A stretch of DNA of 64,000 nt from Breviolum minutum Mf 1.05b.01 (Eukaryota; Sar; Dinophyceae; Suessiales; Symbiodiniaceae), in contig DF239242.1 in assembly GCA_000507305.1 (NCBI GenBank), positions 206,431-270,430 of the forward strand, written 5' to 3'. Shown one piece after another: positions 54,060 through 63,941 of the stretch; position 1 is the stretch's first letter; each line of letters opens with the position of its first letter. Under the pieces are notes generated by a model that did no database searches, was not told where the DNA came from, and saw nothing but the letters and a program-made list of their open reading frames with translations. The position numbers were made by a program, and so were the translations under genes.

Positions 54060-54200
54060 AATCTCAGGGTGGCGCACAATCATGATTCACCAGCCTAAGT
54101 TGGTAAGATCAGCAAGAACACATGCTTCCCCATTGAAGGAATACATGGTCGTGATGAATGCTGACTTGGCCCTCCTGCATATGGTGCGTGAAACGCTTGC
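54060..54200. other. Exon-like, strand unresolved
   Basis: Minus: AG|GAGGGC..AKSAFITTMYSFNGEACVLA..CTTAG|GCTGG (AG|G acceptor and GC donor). Plus: KEYMVVMNADLALLHMVRET, LARILNPNLNQTD-stop. Codon bias is equal. Confidence 0.35.
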
Positions 54201-55067
54201 CAGGATACTAAACCCCAACCTTAACCAAACAGATTAACCACAGGCACATCTATGTTGATGTAACATATTTGCCCATGGACGTGGATTGTTTTCTTCGGAG
54301 CTTCACCATGTTTTCATCTCATCTTAGAAGATGAAAGTTGAACAAACATGATGCCAGAAGAAATCTCTGATTCCAAAGATGTTGCAAGGGGTCCATCCAT
54401 TCAGGTGGGTCCATTTTCAAAATGACTTTCCTTTTCCCAAGGTCGGATATGTTCCCTGGAGGGTACTTCATCAGTGCAATCACATGATGCTTCACATGTT
54501 TTTCTTGACAATGTCATGACACTGGCACGGGTGGAAAAGAGTAATTACCTCCAGCTGACATTCAACCGAAGTCACATGAGCTTTGGTATCAAAGGTTATG
54601 TGCCCATCAGCTACGCAACCAGCAATGGCCATGGCTGCTGGGAACTTACCTGAGGGTCTTGACATGGGGGAGAAGGGACCCCCAGCATGTTGTTGAAACC
54701 CAAGCCATAAATGGATATGAATTCGCTACTAACAGCCCCAAAGAAGTGGTTATATAACCTGGATTTTTGAACCATCAGCAGTATCAAGGAATTGATAGAA
54801 ATATAAAAAGTTGTCGTCTGCAAGCACAGAATCCAAAAAACTACAACATGTGCGTACCTGGCAAAAATGCTTACTGTACAATACTGTACATATATACATA
54901 TAAGTTATATACATAATAAGCTGCCACTGGACAATCCACATGATCCTAACTGGGGGCAGGGTGAGGAGGCCGCATGTTCAGGCATTGCCATGTTCCATCT
55001 CGGTAATTGAGGGATGAATATAGTCAATAAATCAACCGCCACCATGAAACCTACCAACATACTTACC

Positions 55068-55133
55068 AACTCTCAAGGGGGCATGACAAGTGCACCTGTA
55101 AGGCACCTGTTGAATCTTTGACAACCTGAAGCC
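55068..55133 (-). CDS. Short exon, unknown
   Basis: From CTGGCTTCAG to GAGAGTTG|GTAAGT: VVKDSTGALQVHLSCPLESW. Very good donor. Confidence 0.4.
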
Positions 55134-55343
55134 AGGAGGCTGGAAGAGGCCATTGCTAATTGGCTGGTCATGGTTGTTTGTCCTTTTTCAAAGACAAACT
55201 GTCGCCCTTCCGCAGTGCCTGCAGAGAAAGCCATGTCCTTAAACGACACGTTTGAAACACAAGAATGAGATGTGAAGTACCACTCTGAAATCAAAACCCC
55301 TCCCAAATAAAAACAACAGCCTCATTATATCACCTCACCATTA

Positions 55344-55576
55344 TCACAAAGGATCTGGAATTGGAAAGTAGGCCTCCAAAATGCCCTTGACCACGCTCCA
55401 TTTGTTCCACTTGTCATTTTCCACAGCTTCAAGCGGGACCACAAGGCTCAGTAGGCTCAGGACCCACAGCATAGCCATTGCCGACTCCAAAAGGATCCCA
55501 GAAATTTGGCGAAAAAGGCTGAGGAATTTTTCGAGCAAAACACATGGGTCATTTGGGCCAAGTATCTGAAAAAAGT
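55344..55576 (-). CDS. Terminal exon with membrane helix, unknown
   Basis: From TATTTCTACAG: FFQILGPNDPCVLLEKFLSL, FRQISGILLESAMAMLWVLS, LLSLVVPLEAVENDKWNKWS, ending FPIPDPL-stop. 77 codons, one hydrophobic helix. Joins in phase to 55759-55816. Confidence 0.62.
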
Positions 55577-55758
55577 CTGTAGAAATAAAGGACATGATCA
55601 GCTGGCATGATTCACAAGCCGGTTCAAACGCCATGTTGTTGACAGGATTTGAAAACAAATTGAGGACATGGATGGTTGGCACATGTTGGCAGCAAAAACA
55701 AATCAAACCGCAGTCAAACCGTGGTTCCTGCTGTCACAAATCAGGTATCAGGATCATC

Positions 55759-55816
55759 CATTTCCGATATTTTCTGGCTTGAGGGCGCCAATCTCAACCT
55801 TCACAACTTCACATAG
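55759..55816 (-). CDS. Exon upstream of 55344-55576
   Basis: From GATTTTCCAG: LCEVVKVEIGALKPENIGN. It ends at AATG|GATGAT (GA donor) or CG|GAAATG, either of which restores an Asp codon with the next exon. Confidence 0.5.
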
Positions 55817-56111
55817 CTGGAAAATCATCAAACAAACAATATTGAAGGTTCAAAGTTGACAATATTCATAAATCCCCATTGTTAAACATATATACCTGTC
55901 CCTCTCGCAAACACACAACATATTCACAACATCACCTAGGTATAGTTCGGGCCAGGCCCTGCAACCCAAGTTCTTCAACTGAAAACTTACAGATTCAAGA
56001 TATGAGAAGGGAGAATTGGCCCCTAGTAAGATAGTAATCTAGTTAATCTAGTTATATATGTCGAGACGTAACAACGCCCAAATCAACCGACCACACAGTG
56101 AAACCCCAGGC

Positions 56112-56170
56112 CTCCCCATACCACAAGACCATCCAACTTCAATCGGCTGATGGTGTGAGAAATGGAACGC
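56112..56170 (-). CDS. PFP-like exon (LDGLVVIGG block)
   Basis: From AAATGAG: RSISHTISRLKLDGLVVWG, ending GGGGAG|GCCTGG (GC donor). It aligns with ALETVKKLKLDGLVIIGGDDS, keeping L-K-L-D-G-L-V-V-x-G. The GDDSN that follows in PFP was not found: a candidate next exon (about 55930-55974, EELGLQGLARTIP) does not carry it. Confidence 0.55.
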
Positions 56171-56701
56171 CTCATTTTAACCATGTCTGTGTTTGATTGT
56201 ATGTTTCCTGAATCCTACTCCTAAATCGCCCGGCGAAAAGAATATTAATAATTTATAATGAACAAATAAAATTCAGTGCATCATTTCAAGGACAAGGGGA
56301 CATGGCCAGCACATGAGCAGATGAGAATTTGCGACTCCAAGGATCCTCCCAAACAGTAACAGGTATAACGGATCATCTTCTGACAACATGGGCAAATCTA
56401 AACAATGAAATGGATCCAGTAGAAGATTGAATCTAGTCACAGTCAAAGCCGTTGATAGGTACTGAATTGCTGAACAAGTTCAGACACGCACCGTTCGCGG
56501 TTTCATGTTCTGTTTAAAAAAAAAGTACTTGGCCTTTTGATGACACATTTAAAACAAGAAGTCTGACAACCCCGAAGCAAATGCATGATTCAGTATCTAT
56601 CCTCCATGTTTTTTTCTTCAACGCACCGAGGACGTCTTTGGATCATGACGCTACGAGTACAGGTTGTAAGCTTTGACCTGAATCAACCAAACCGAGAACA
56701 C

Positions 56702-56825
56702 CTCCTTCCCGGTTGGGTTGTTGAGTGCCCGGGCAAGTCATGTCCCAGTTTGGGAATGTCCTTGAAGCGTGGCATCAGGGTGGAGCAATGTGGAAGGAAG
56801 GGGTTGGAGCAAAGTGTGCAAGCTC
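56702..56825 (-). CDS. Possible exon, Cys-rich
   Basis: From ATGCCAG to AGGAG|GTGTTC: ACTLCSNPFLPHCSTLMPRF, KDIPKLGHDLPGHSTTQPG. The plus strand is also open (SLKRGIRVEQCGRKGLEQSV). Weak. Confidence 0.28.
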
Positions 56826-57258
56826 CTGGCATCATTGTCGATGCCAAAGAGACGGCATAAATAAGAAAAAACAAAACAATCAACCAATATCAACCAATCA
56901 ACTATCACTTGTTTGTTGGTGAAGAATAAATTGTGGTATCCGCCAACGAGGGTATCACCAAGTGCCACACTTGATTAAGACGCTAAATTCGAATACGTCT
57001 CATTTTTCAGCTGCATTTTAAGAGGTGATGATTCCACACATCGGATATGATTAACATCTAACATCTTCAGGATCCATAGGAGTCCACGGCAATTTCAAGC
57101 ATTAAAAGCCAAAACTGTTATATACTCTACTTGGCATTGGATATGTTTGAAGCAAACACGTATTCTTTAAAGTGTTGATTCTCATTTCTTTAAAGTGTTT
57201 ACTCAATGAATCATCAACCAACCCAACCCACCCCCCCAAACGCTGCGCCGCACGGCAC

Positions 57259-57358
57259 CTCGGGTTGGCTTTGACCCAATAAATCGCATCCTGGCATCAC
57301 TGTAAGCTGCTGAATTCACCCAAGGAAGTGATGCATGGCCGCCATACAAATTTACAAG
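57259..57358 (-). CDS. Exon, unknown, in the PFP-like locus
   Basis: From ATGTGTAG, exactly before the frame opens, to CCCGAG|GTGCCG: LVNLYGGHASLPWVNSAAYS, DARMRFIGSKPTR. Good coding look. The order does not fit a PFP block, so it is an insertion or another gene. Confidence 0.45.
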
Positions 57359-57504
57359 CTACACATAAATGTTATTGGTGCAACTTCCTAATACCATAAA
57401 AGATAAAGGCAAACAAATGTCACCAAAATGCTTGTGACAAAATACATCTTTCATTGTTGCAAGATTAGGTTGACATGTACATCAACATGTGATGTTTCCC
57501 GAGC

Positions 57505-57535
57505 CTCCTTGGTTGCGATGAGGTTCTAAGAGCTC
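57505..57535 (-). CDS. PFP-like micro-exon (YRNQGG block)
   Basis: From CTGCAAG: ELLEPHRNQG. Joined to 58082-58171 it gives ELTE-ELLEPHRNQGG, matching ELTEE.I.PYRNQGGFD exactly in phase. The join requires a GA donor (ACCGAG|GATCGA). The 3' end is uncertain; GGAG|GCTCGG (GC donor) is one option. Confidence 0.52.
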
Positions 57536-57805
57536 CTTGCAGTTTTCCACGTGCGGTGAAAACAATTGAAATGAGGTACCATCTTTCAAATGGTTGTTTG
57601 CTTTCCTAGGGTGTATGCACATAATTGCATAATCATGTATGTATACTTAAACAATGCAAGACATATGTATATAATTGCAGACAATTATACAGTATACAGT
57701 ATGTGTTATATACTCATGATGGTTTCTAACATGAGATGATCTCAAGACACATAAAATATATTCCATTCACAGTCGTTCAATCTATTACAAATTCATTTTA
57801 CAGAC

Positions 57806-57864
57806 CTTTGGATCGCTGAAACTATATAGATTGAACTGTGCCATCAACTCAAACTCCATTCCAA
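57806..57864 (-). CDS. Possible alternative exon
   Basis: From AACTGCAG to CCAAAG|GTCTGT: GMEFELMAQFNLYSFSDPK. Good signals. It lies between PFP-like exons and would insert about 20 residues if used. Confidence 0.42.
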
Positions 57865-58081
57865 CTGCAGTTAATGTGACATGTTCACGGAAAAATGATC
57901 TATCCAAACATTTCCAGATTTTCCTTCAATAAGCAAAAACTAAATCAACATCTCCATCCACTAAATAATGTCTATCTTAAAAAAGCAACGTCCAAAAACA
58001 TGACGTCATTGCCTCCCCCATTTGGGATCTATATAAACCACACGTAAATTCGGACCGCCACCGTGGTATCCCACGTCGATC

Positions 58082-58171
58082 CTCGGTGAGTTCGAAGGAA
58101 TAGTTGTGAACCAAACCAGCAACGCCCATGGCGATACAAATCACCTTGCCATCCCAAACCTTCGAGTGTAG
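58082..58171 (-). CDS. PFP-like exon (GGPAGL..N.Y.ELTE block)
   Basis: From CCACTCCAG: LHSKVWDGKVICIAMGVAGL, VHNYSFELTE. It aligns with STLYGF.GGPAGL..N.Y.ELT.E, keeping G-x-x-G-L and E-L-T-E but reading GVAG for GGPAG. 30 codons in phase 0, ending at a GA donor. It follows 58874-58983 in phase. Confidence 0.62.
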
Positions 58172-58873
58172 CTGGAGTGGGGTGGGATATACACCCTTTA
58201 TTTTTGGGGGGTGGAGTTGGGAAAAGGTGATTCAAAAAAAAAGTGGAACAACACATTTAGGGATTCTATTTATTATATGAACAAAAATATTGTCCCTGAA
58301 GAAGATATTTGTAGACATGTATCTATAATTACTTAAGACATGACATATGACTTAAGTCGATGATTCATGATGATAGTCTGTTAGACTTCATGTTCAACTT
58401 TTATTTTCACGTATGAACAAATGTCCAATTATGTTGTTTCTCTTCGTTTCTGATCTCTGCTATTTGAATATGCCATATCCAGATCTGTTCTTGCAATAAC
58501 ACAATACCTAGTACACCCAATATGTTTCTCATTGATTATCTGCCAGGTTCTCTCTTCACATGTCTCCCACCTATCTATATCAACATCCCAGGAATCAAAG
58601 TCCTAGGTATGAGTTTCCTTTTGGGGGATCATTCAACACCGTACATCTTTTGTTTTAAGATAATCATGACAAGCAGTGACGTTTGCATCAAATTCGTTCA
58701 TTCATTTCCTAAGGCAGCAACGGTGCGCACCTGAAAAGAAATGGATTCCGTTTTAAGTGGCCTTCAAACCGAAACCTCAAAATAAATGATTTTGGGAAAG
58801 CTAACTTCTATAGTTTCACACCTCGGTTTTCAGTTTTCACATCTCCAAATTGATGCTCCACCATTGCCATTGC

Positions 58874-58983
58874 CTGTAGATTGTCGTAAAGGCCCTGGAT
58901 GACATTGTTCACCCCGGGCCCTGCGCGACCAATCAGCACGATGCCAATTCCTGGGTGCTGAGAAATGCACGACATCACATGAC
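58874..58983 (-). CDS. PFP-like exon (SGGQAPGGHNVI block)
   Basis: From CCAACCAG: HVMSCISQHPGIGIVLIGRA, GPGVNNVIQGLYDNLQ, ending CTACAG|GCAATG (GC donor). GIVLxGxxxPGxNNVIxGLYDxL is the first PFK/PFP signature. The usual GG before (A)PG is GRAGPG here. The frame is open further, to a GTGTGA donor near 58823, as an alternative end. Confidence 0.65.
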
Positions 58984-59171
58984 CTGGTTGGAGATTCACA
59001 TATCAGTTTCTATATATCATGAGTACGAATATCAATACCGATACAAATATAAATATATATATATATACGTATATACAATAATTATAAATATATGTACTTA
59101 TAGTTATACTTGATAGTAAAAACATGCCGATCTAATTTCTACTTTCTATAAATAAAAACCAAACCACTCAC

Positions 59172-59281
59172 CCAATTTGTGTAGTGAATTGGCTGAAGTT
59201 TTGGCTCAAAACATCTTCCAAAATTAGGATTTGGGAAATGAAATCACCCTCGTCCAAAGCTGCATGCAGCATCTTCAACCG
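59172..59281 (-). CDS. Exon, ankyrin-like fragment (weak)
   Basis: From AACTGTCAG to AATTGG|GTGAGT: RLKMLHAALDEGDFISQILI, LEDVLSQNFSQFTTQI. LHAALDEGD resembles an ankyrin helix pair; the rest does not. Strong donor. Confidence 0.5.
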
Positions 59282-59499
59282 CTGACAGTTGGTGGATGAA
59301 ATGTTGATAATCAGTTGACAAGAAGCAACACATGTACATTTGACTAAAACATTCAAAATTCCAGAAAGTGTCCAAGTGGACTGCTGGAATAGCAAATGAA
59401 GCAAACGAAAGTCATCATTTTGGGGTTGCATCTTGAAACTTGATGGGTTCCAACCACCATGGTATCAACTTTATATATATAAGCATCTTGAGATCATAA

Positions 59500-59700
59500 A
59501 TAACATTAATTGCCAACTATGTGCAAAAAGGAAAATCACCAGAAAATCGTCGCTGCTTGGTATTCCAGGCACTTCTGTTTCAGCTGCAAACTTTGCAGGT
59601 ATGCCACCCCACAACCTATCTGGGGCACAGCCAATTCTGTTGAACCTGTTGTTTCTACTTTATACTGATGGATTAACCATAGAAGTCCGGTAAAGCACCT
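59500..59700 (+). CDS. Possible plus-strand exon
   Basis: KRKITRKSSLLGIPGTSVSA, ANFA ends at TTTGCAG|GTATGC. The antisense frame is open too. Confidence 0.3.
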
Positions 59701-59754
59701 GGAATGTATAAAGACTTGGGGAATTAGTTGGGGTAAACTTGGGTAACCTGAAAA

Positions 59755-59801
59755 TCTCAACTGGTTGGCCAGATTTTTTGAACCATCAACAATATCATCT
59801 C
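59755..59801. mobile_element. Family C element, single arm
   Basis: CAACTGGTTGGCCAGATTTTTTGAACCATCAACAATA resembles the right arm of family C. Confidence 0.45.
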
Positions 59802-60174
59802 TGGCACCACGTGGACATCCAGTGAACCACCTTCATCCAAAAAGGTTTCCCGACGCTGGTGGAAACGCTTCAGTTCGAAACGACAGAGCTGCCTGGAATC
59901 CAACGGTCAAACGACAACAGCTCACTACAAGAAAACCACCGAATCAGCTTCAGGGTGTTGGCATTTCATACTGTATATATGTATGGGTTGTGTTGCATCT
60001 GGATCCGATTGAATATGTTTTTTTTTTTTGCGACTCAACTCATTCATTGGCATCTTCCAGCTTCACATTTTTCTTGTGTTCTTCTAGGCATCTAGGCCTG
60101 CCAATGCCACGAACCGCCAGGTTTAGTAAAGGACCATCATGGTGTTTAAAAATCCCTTGAAACGGCCTTCCTGT

Positions 60175-60300
60175 TGATGGTTTATGAATCCAGCTACCCA
60201 GCTGTTGCAATACGTAGAACAATTCCACTGTCAAAATCGATTAAAGGGGTTTTCCAACCCTCCCAGGTGGTTACCCGCATTTCTTCCATGAACAGTATTT
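60175..60300. mobile_element. Family C element, degenerate copy
   Basis: GTTGATGGTTTATGAATCCAG on the left and CCAGGTGGTTACCCGCATTT, CTTCCATGAACAGTA on the right. Confidence 0.5.
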
Positions 60301-60451
60301 GGGGGTGAGGGATATTGGGTTGGAAGCCATCTTTCGATACCCATGTCTCCCTGTGTCTATGATTATCGGTACTCGTTCATTTAAGATGGGTCCCTTTGTT
60401 GCGTAATTCACTAAAGGAGACAGTAACTATTACAAAAACAATTATATACAT

Positions 60452-60540
60452 ACAGTTGATGGAAGAAATCCTGGACCACCTAGAAAATAGTTGGATAAAC
60501 TATCTATCAACTGGTCCAGGATTTCTTCCACCAACAGTAT
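60452..60540. mobile_element. Inverted-repeat element, family C, near-perfect hairpin
   Basis: ACAGTTGATGGAAGAAATCC, TGGACCA and TGGTCCAGGATTTCTTCC, ACCAACAGTAT pair over about 27 bp around a short loop. It lies about 150 bp from the degenerate copy at 60175-60300. Confidence 0.8.
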
Positions 60541-60753
60541 GAATGATGAAATAAGATGGATCTCAATTCTGGGATGATTTGCCAGGTTGCCCTTATCAGT
60601 TCAGTACACCTCACCTTCGGATTCCATGTCATTTCCAAAATTGCGGACAAAAATCAACATATTTTGTTTTACCAACAAAAAACTGGTGACATTGGATTGA
60701 GGTGTTCATGCAATTTCCACATTAGTACTTGGTACTTTTTTCTGATTAAACGC

Positions 60754-60853
60754 CTACATTCCTACAGCATCCTGCAGGACTTCTTGTTGCCACAAATTTG
60801 AGATTCCCACGAAGTGGATGGAGTCCTCTCTGGCATCGGTGACTTGAGTTTGC
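60754..60853 (-). CDS. Terminal exon, unknown
   Basis: From CCCGCCAG: QTQVTDAREDSIHFVGISNL, WQQEVLQDAVGM-stop. Good composition and acceptor. It follows 61004-61131 on the same strand. Confidence 0.5.
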
Positions 60854-61003
60854 CTGGCGGGTCTTACAAGGCATCTCAATGAGTTCAACTGAAGGTGAGC
60901 AACATGACAATGAAAAAATATCGTTTGCATAGGATATGCGTCCCCGATTCCACCCCTTCAACAAAAATGCACACATATATACATAGACAGATTTGCGGTT
61001 TGC

Positions 61004-61131
61004 CTTCTCCTTCCACCCTCTAGTAACAGTAAATCTTCTGCCTGTTCCTCCAACGTCTGAGTCGGAAGGGCTTTCTGCTAAGCCCACCAAATTGCCTCCA
61101 CGAATCCCCGATTTTTCAGGAGGTAAGCAAC
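61004..61131 (-). CDS. Internal exon, Gly/Ser-rich
   Basis: From GATTATATAG: CLPPEKSGIRGGNLVGLAES, PSDSDVGGTGRRFTVTRGWK, EK, with a GC donor AAG|GCAAAC. Purine-first 31 of 43, clearly better than the antisense frame even though that has a GTAAGC site. Confidence 0.52.
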
Positions 61132-61732
61132 CTATATAATCAGCATCCGTTAGTTGTGAACAATTTTGGGCTCTGACGTGGGTGAGAAAATACCACTGAG
61201 GTACCAGGATTTCTGTCAGTTTTCTTTTCATCACTAAACTAATCTACTATAACTTGAGGTGATCAAAAATAATAACCAAAACGGTTATTAACAAGTATCT
61301 AGTCTTCACATCATCCCATTGGCCTCCAAAAAGAAAGAATAATGTGTTAGTTCCTTCAGGGAGTGCTCCGAACATAGAATATCACCCCATTTAAACCATT
61401 TAAATTTCACAAAACGGTCCAAATCCATATTGGACATATTCCAGGTGTATTTGTAGAAACCACTGAAAAAAGCATTTTATACCCGTACAAATCCTGTACA
61501 TACACCTGAAAAAAGCTTTGGTGCGGTGCGGAGTGTTTGTTTGTTCTTGGTTGTTCTTATGCCTATGCCGAATCATGGTGTTTCCATCTGTTTCATACAA
61601 ACATTGAAGAGAAAATGCCTTAAAAGGTCAGAACATGATTCCTTTATGCAAACTCAGTCGCATAACCAGTAATGCCAAACCCGTGAGATTGTCCGACGTA
61701 GGGATCATAACCACTTGACATCCTTAATATAC

Positions 61733-61832
61733 ACTCCCTCAAAATAAGTGACATAGTCCCTGAAAATAGGCCGGGCCCCGAAAGGAAATTCATCTTCCAA
61801 CCATCAATTTTCAGAGCAAGTATGAGAGGTGA
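61733..61832. mobile_element. Inverted-repeat element, family A, next to an exon
   Basis: ACTCCCTCAAAATAAGTGAC, ATAGTCCCTGAAAATAGG and, inverted, CCATCAATTTTCAGAGCAAG, TATGAGAGGTG. It overlaps the 3' end of the minus-strand exon 61804-61954. Confidence 0.65.
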
Positions 61833-61954
61833 ACCAGAATCCGTTGAAAACATCAGCGCCTTCGGATTGATTGGCGATGGTTTGCCAGGAGTCGTTCTTC
61901 CGGAGATTGCCTGAGTTGGGCTTCCATGGGTCAAACTGGGCGACAAAAAACGAC
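61804..61954 (-). CDS. Exon, Trp/Asn-rich unknown, running into a family A element
   Basis: From CACTCCCCAG: SFFVAQFDPWKPNSGNLRKN, DSWQTIANQSEGADVFNGFW, FTSHTCSEN-stop. The stop at 61804 and the last codons lie inside the family A element, so the element either supplies the stop or hides the donor. Confidence 0.5.
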
Positions 61955-62423
61955 CTGGGGAGTGAAGGTCAGTGTAAAAACTCATTAATAAACATACAAA
62001 AATCTTGGGGCACTTGTCATGTTGTCTGATGGTGTTTATCAACCATGGAAAATCAACAATGGAATGCACATGAGTAAATGACCTGTTCATGTATCATTCA
62101 TCATAAACCTTAAAACGTTCCAGTCTGTCCACCTCTCACTTGCAACCAAAAAACATGTCCAGTTCCCATTTCATTCCTGTAAGGTATACTTACCTACATG
62201 TCTTGTGAAAATAAACCATCGGTGAATACACCATGATAACGTATGTAAATCATATCTAGGTCAATACCCCCGTATTTTCTAAATGCAAATAAATATCTGT
62301 AACATCAACATGCATATGGAAAAACCATGGAACAACACCTTTTGGTGGCCCCGTTGCGTGCAGGCTTGTCTGGCAGCAAGTGCAGGACATTGAGTTCCTG
62401 GTTGAACAGCAACACGATGCGGA

Positions 62424-62639
62424 TTAATTATACAGAACTTTCACACATTTCGAACCATCAACTTTCATCCTAGATATCCCAAGGTGTATAAGCAAAATTC
62501 CCCTAAACATTGACATGTTTATGTTTATTGGAGTTGTCCATCCTTCCCGGAAACTGTCAAACATTTGTGTCACTTCATCCCAACACGACCAGAAATATTC
62601 ACAAATTAGATCGAACGTTTCGGGAGTTGAAGATTTGAA
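62424..62639 (-). CDS. Terminal exon, unknown
   Basis: From ATTTTTGCAG, phase 0, 71 codons: FKSSTPETFDLICEYFWSCW, DEVTQMFDSFREGWTTPINI, ending SKCVKVLYN-stop. The frame is open further upstream. Probably the 3' end of the ankyrin-repeat gene. Confidence 0.58.
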   Translation of the reverse strand, partial: FKSSTPETFDLICEYFWSCWDEVTQMFDSFREGWTTPININMSMFRGILLIHLGISRMKVDGSKCVKVLYN

Positions 62640-63189
62640 CTGCAAAAATCCCTTGGGGTTCAAACAGCTTCCTCTGAAAGCCATGATGAGAGTCGAAGAG
62701 TGGAATTCATATGACTTCATCAAATTCTGACACACTTCATTCATGGAATATTGATCAAACCTTATATGCGGAGGCCTTTGAATCCATGTGAACCCACTGG
62801 ATAGAATGAGATTCCGGATTTGGACATCATCATCTGACTGGTTCCATGTTTATTGGGAGGATATCTGATGGATTCCCATGTCTATAGATGTTCGAAAGAT
62901 GTTTATAGTGACTAGTGCTAAGTGGTTTGTGATGTTTACCTGTTACCATCTGTTACCCCAACGGATGCTTCCAGCATCGTTTTTCTTTTTCTTTCCACCT
63001 GATCTGGTTGCGGCTCCAAGCGCACTTCTTTATGATGGCCACCACCTAAGGCAGCGGCTCAGTGGAGATGCGGGGAGATGATATGATGACATGTGTCTCC
63101 ACCATAGTCACTTGTTAAATGTTAATGATCTATCTGACCATTGGTACAAATGTTGGCTATGTTTTCCTTGGATCCGGGGATCCACGCAC

Positions 63190-63318
63190 CAAAATAGGCT
63201 GACATGATCGTTCTTTCCTCTTTTTTCCCAGGTCGGCCGCACCAGCTACCAAACCACGTTTTGGCACATTGGCTCATGATACCATGAGAGAACTTTGTTC
63301 TCATGACTTCGACAGGCA
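63190..63318 (-). CDS. Exon downstream of the ankyrin exon
   Basis: From GTATTTCCAG: PVEVMRTKFSHGIMSQCAKT, WFGSWCGRPGKKEERTIMSA, YF, with a possible TTTTG|GTGCGT donor. Its acceptor phase fits the ankyrin exon at 63592-63709 (shared Met codon). Confidence 0.42.
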
Positions 63319-63591
63319 CTGGAAATACCAGCGGCGCGTTTTACCGGGTTGGTACAGTACTTGGGCAATGTCCAATTAATGGTGGTACATTTTTTGTTGT
63401 CAACTCCCAACACAACTAACACGATCAACAACACCAGTGGGAACTGCAGGATCCAATAAAAAAAATAATATGCAACATGATCCTCTAGCAAATTGACGCA
63501 CATATGACACACCACTTCATGTGCCATGAAACATGTCGTTTCACTTTCACCTTTGTGTGTGTGGTTTTTGTCCATCTCATCCTTCACTTAC

Positions 63592-63709
63592 TGCCATCCT
63601 TCTCGGCCATCAAGTTGGCAGCAAAGAATAATGGGCTCAAGCCATCCATATCGCTTTGCATAGCATCCGTACCAGCTTTCATCAAGATTTCAGCCACATC
63701 CTTCGAGCC
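63592..63709 (-). CDS. Ankyrin-repeat exon
   Basis: From CATCTTGCAG to GGCA|GTAAGT: GSKDVAEILMKAGTDAMQSD, MDGLSPLFFAANLMAEKDG. It follows the ankyrin pattern: ..DVAEILM.AGTDAM..D..G.SPLFFAA. Ankyrin repeats are helix-turn-helix protein-binding modules. One repeat per exon is common for the family. Strong signals at both ends. Confidence 0.72.
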
Positions 63710-63941
63710 CTGCAAGATGGCCTAAAACGACACAGTGCTATTTTTTCGAGAAAAAAAACAATTACTTGAAAAGAGGGGTGATGTTTAAAAAACGATTGTT
63801 GAAAAAAATATTCGACCTGTATTCAACGACCCTGTCAGTTCCGGGAAGATACATGCAGCTTCTCGCAGCATTCTCCATTCCTTTTTGGACCACACAGGCA
63901 CTCACCTGTCTTTGGTGAAACTAAAAGAAGGTTAAATAACC

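Larger units (their letters stand above)
34500..59000 (-). other. Divergent pyrophosphate-dependent phosphofructokinase-like gene (whole locus)
   Basis: Minus-strand exons match PFP blocks in order: GIVL.G..GPG.NNVI.GLYDNL (58874-58983), AGLV.N...ELTE (58082-58171), ELLEPHRNQGG (57505-57535), LKLDGLVV.GG (56112-56170), a possible VVG...T / LDFT..K..SIGG piece (53640-53800), KILIPDQLL (39698-39813), VEAEL.RR..GSYKGPFQ (36299-36373), GAQGAAMPSNFDCDLGYTI (35414-35486), and TALM..VTKLKDDVKNWE (34549-34608). PFP interconverts fructose-6-phosphate and fructose-1,6-bisphosphate with PPi in the cytosol. The usual GGDDSN, PKTIDGDL and MGR motifs were not found intact. Introns hold other elements and perhaps other genes. 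A decaying copy is possible. Confidence 0.6.

Noticed and set aside
59185..59205. TTTTGGCTCAAAA as a relic of the dinoflagellate spliced leader
   Set aside because: Only about ten bases fit the leader's 3' end and there is no retroposed cDNA next to it. Chance match.
61024..61122. Plus-strand exon LLPVPPTSESEGLSAKPTKL with a GTAAGC donor
   Set aside because: The minus frame over the same bases has much stronger purine-first bias and a clean acceptor, so the donor is taken as coincidental.
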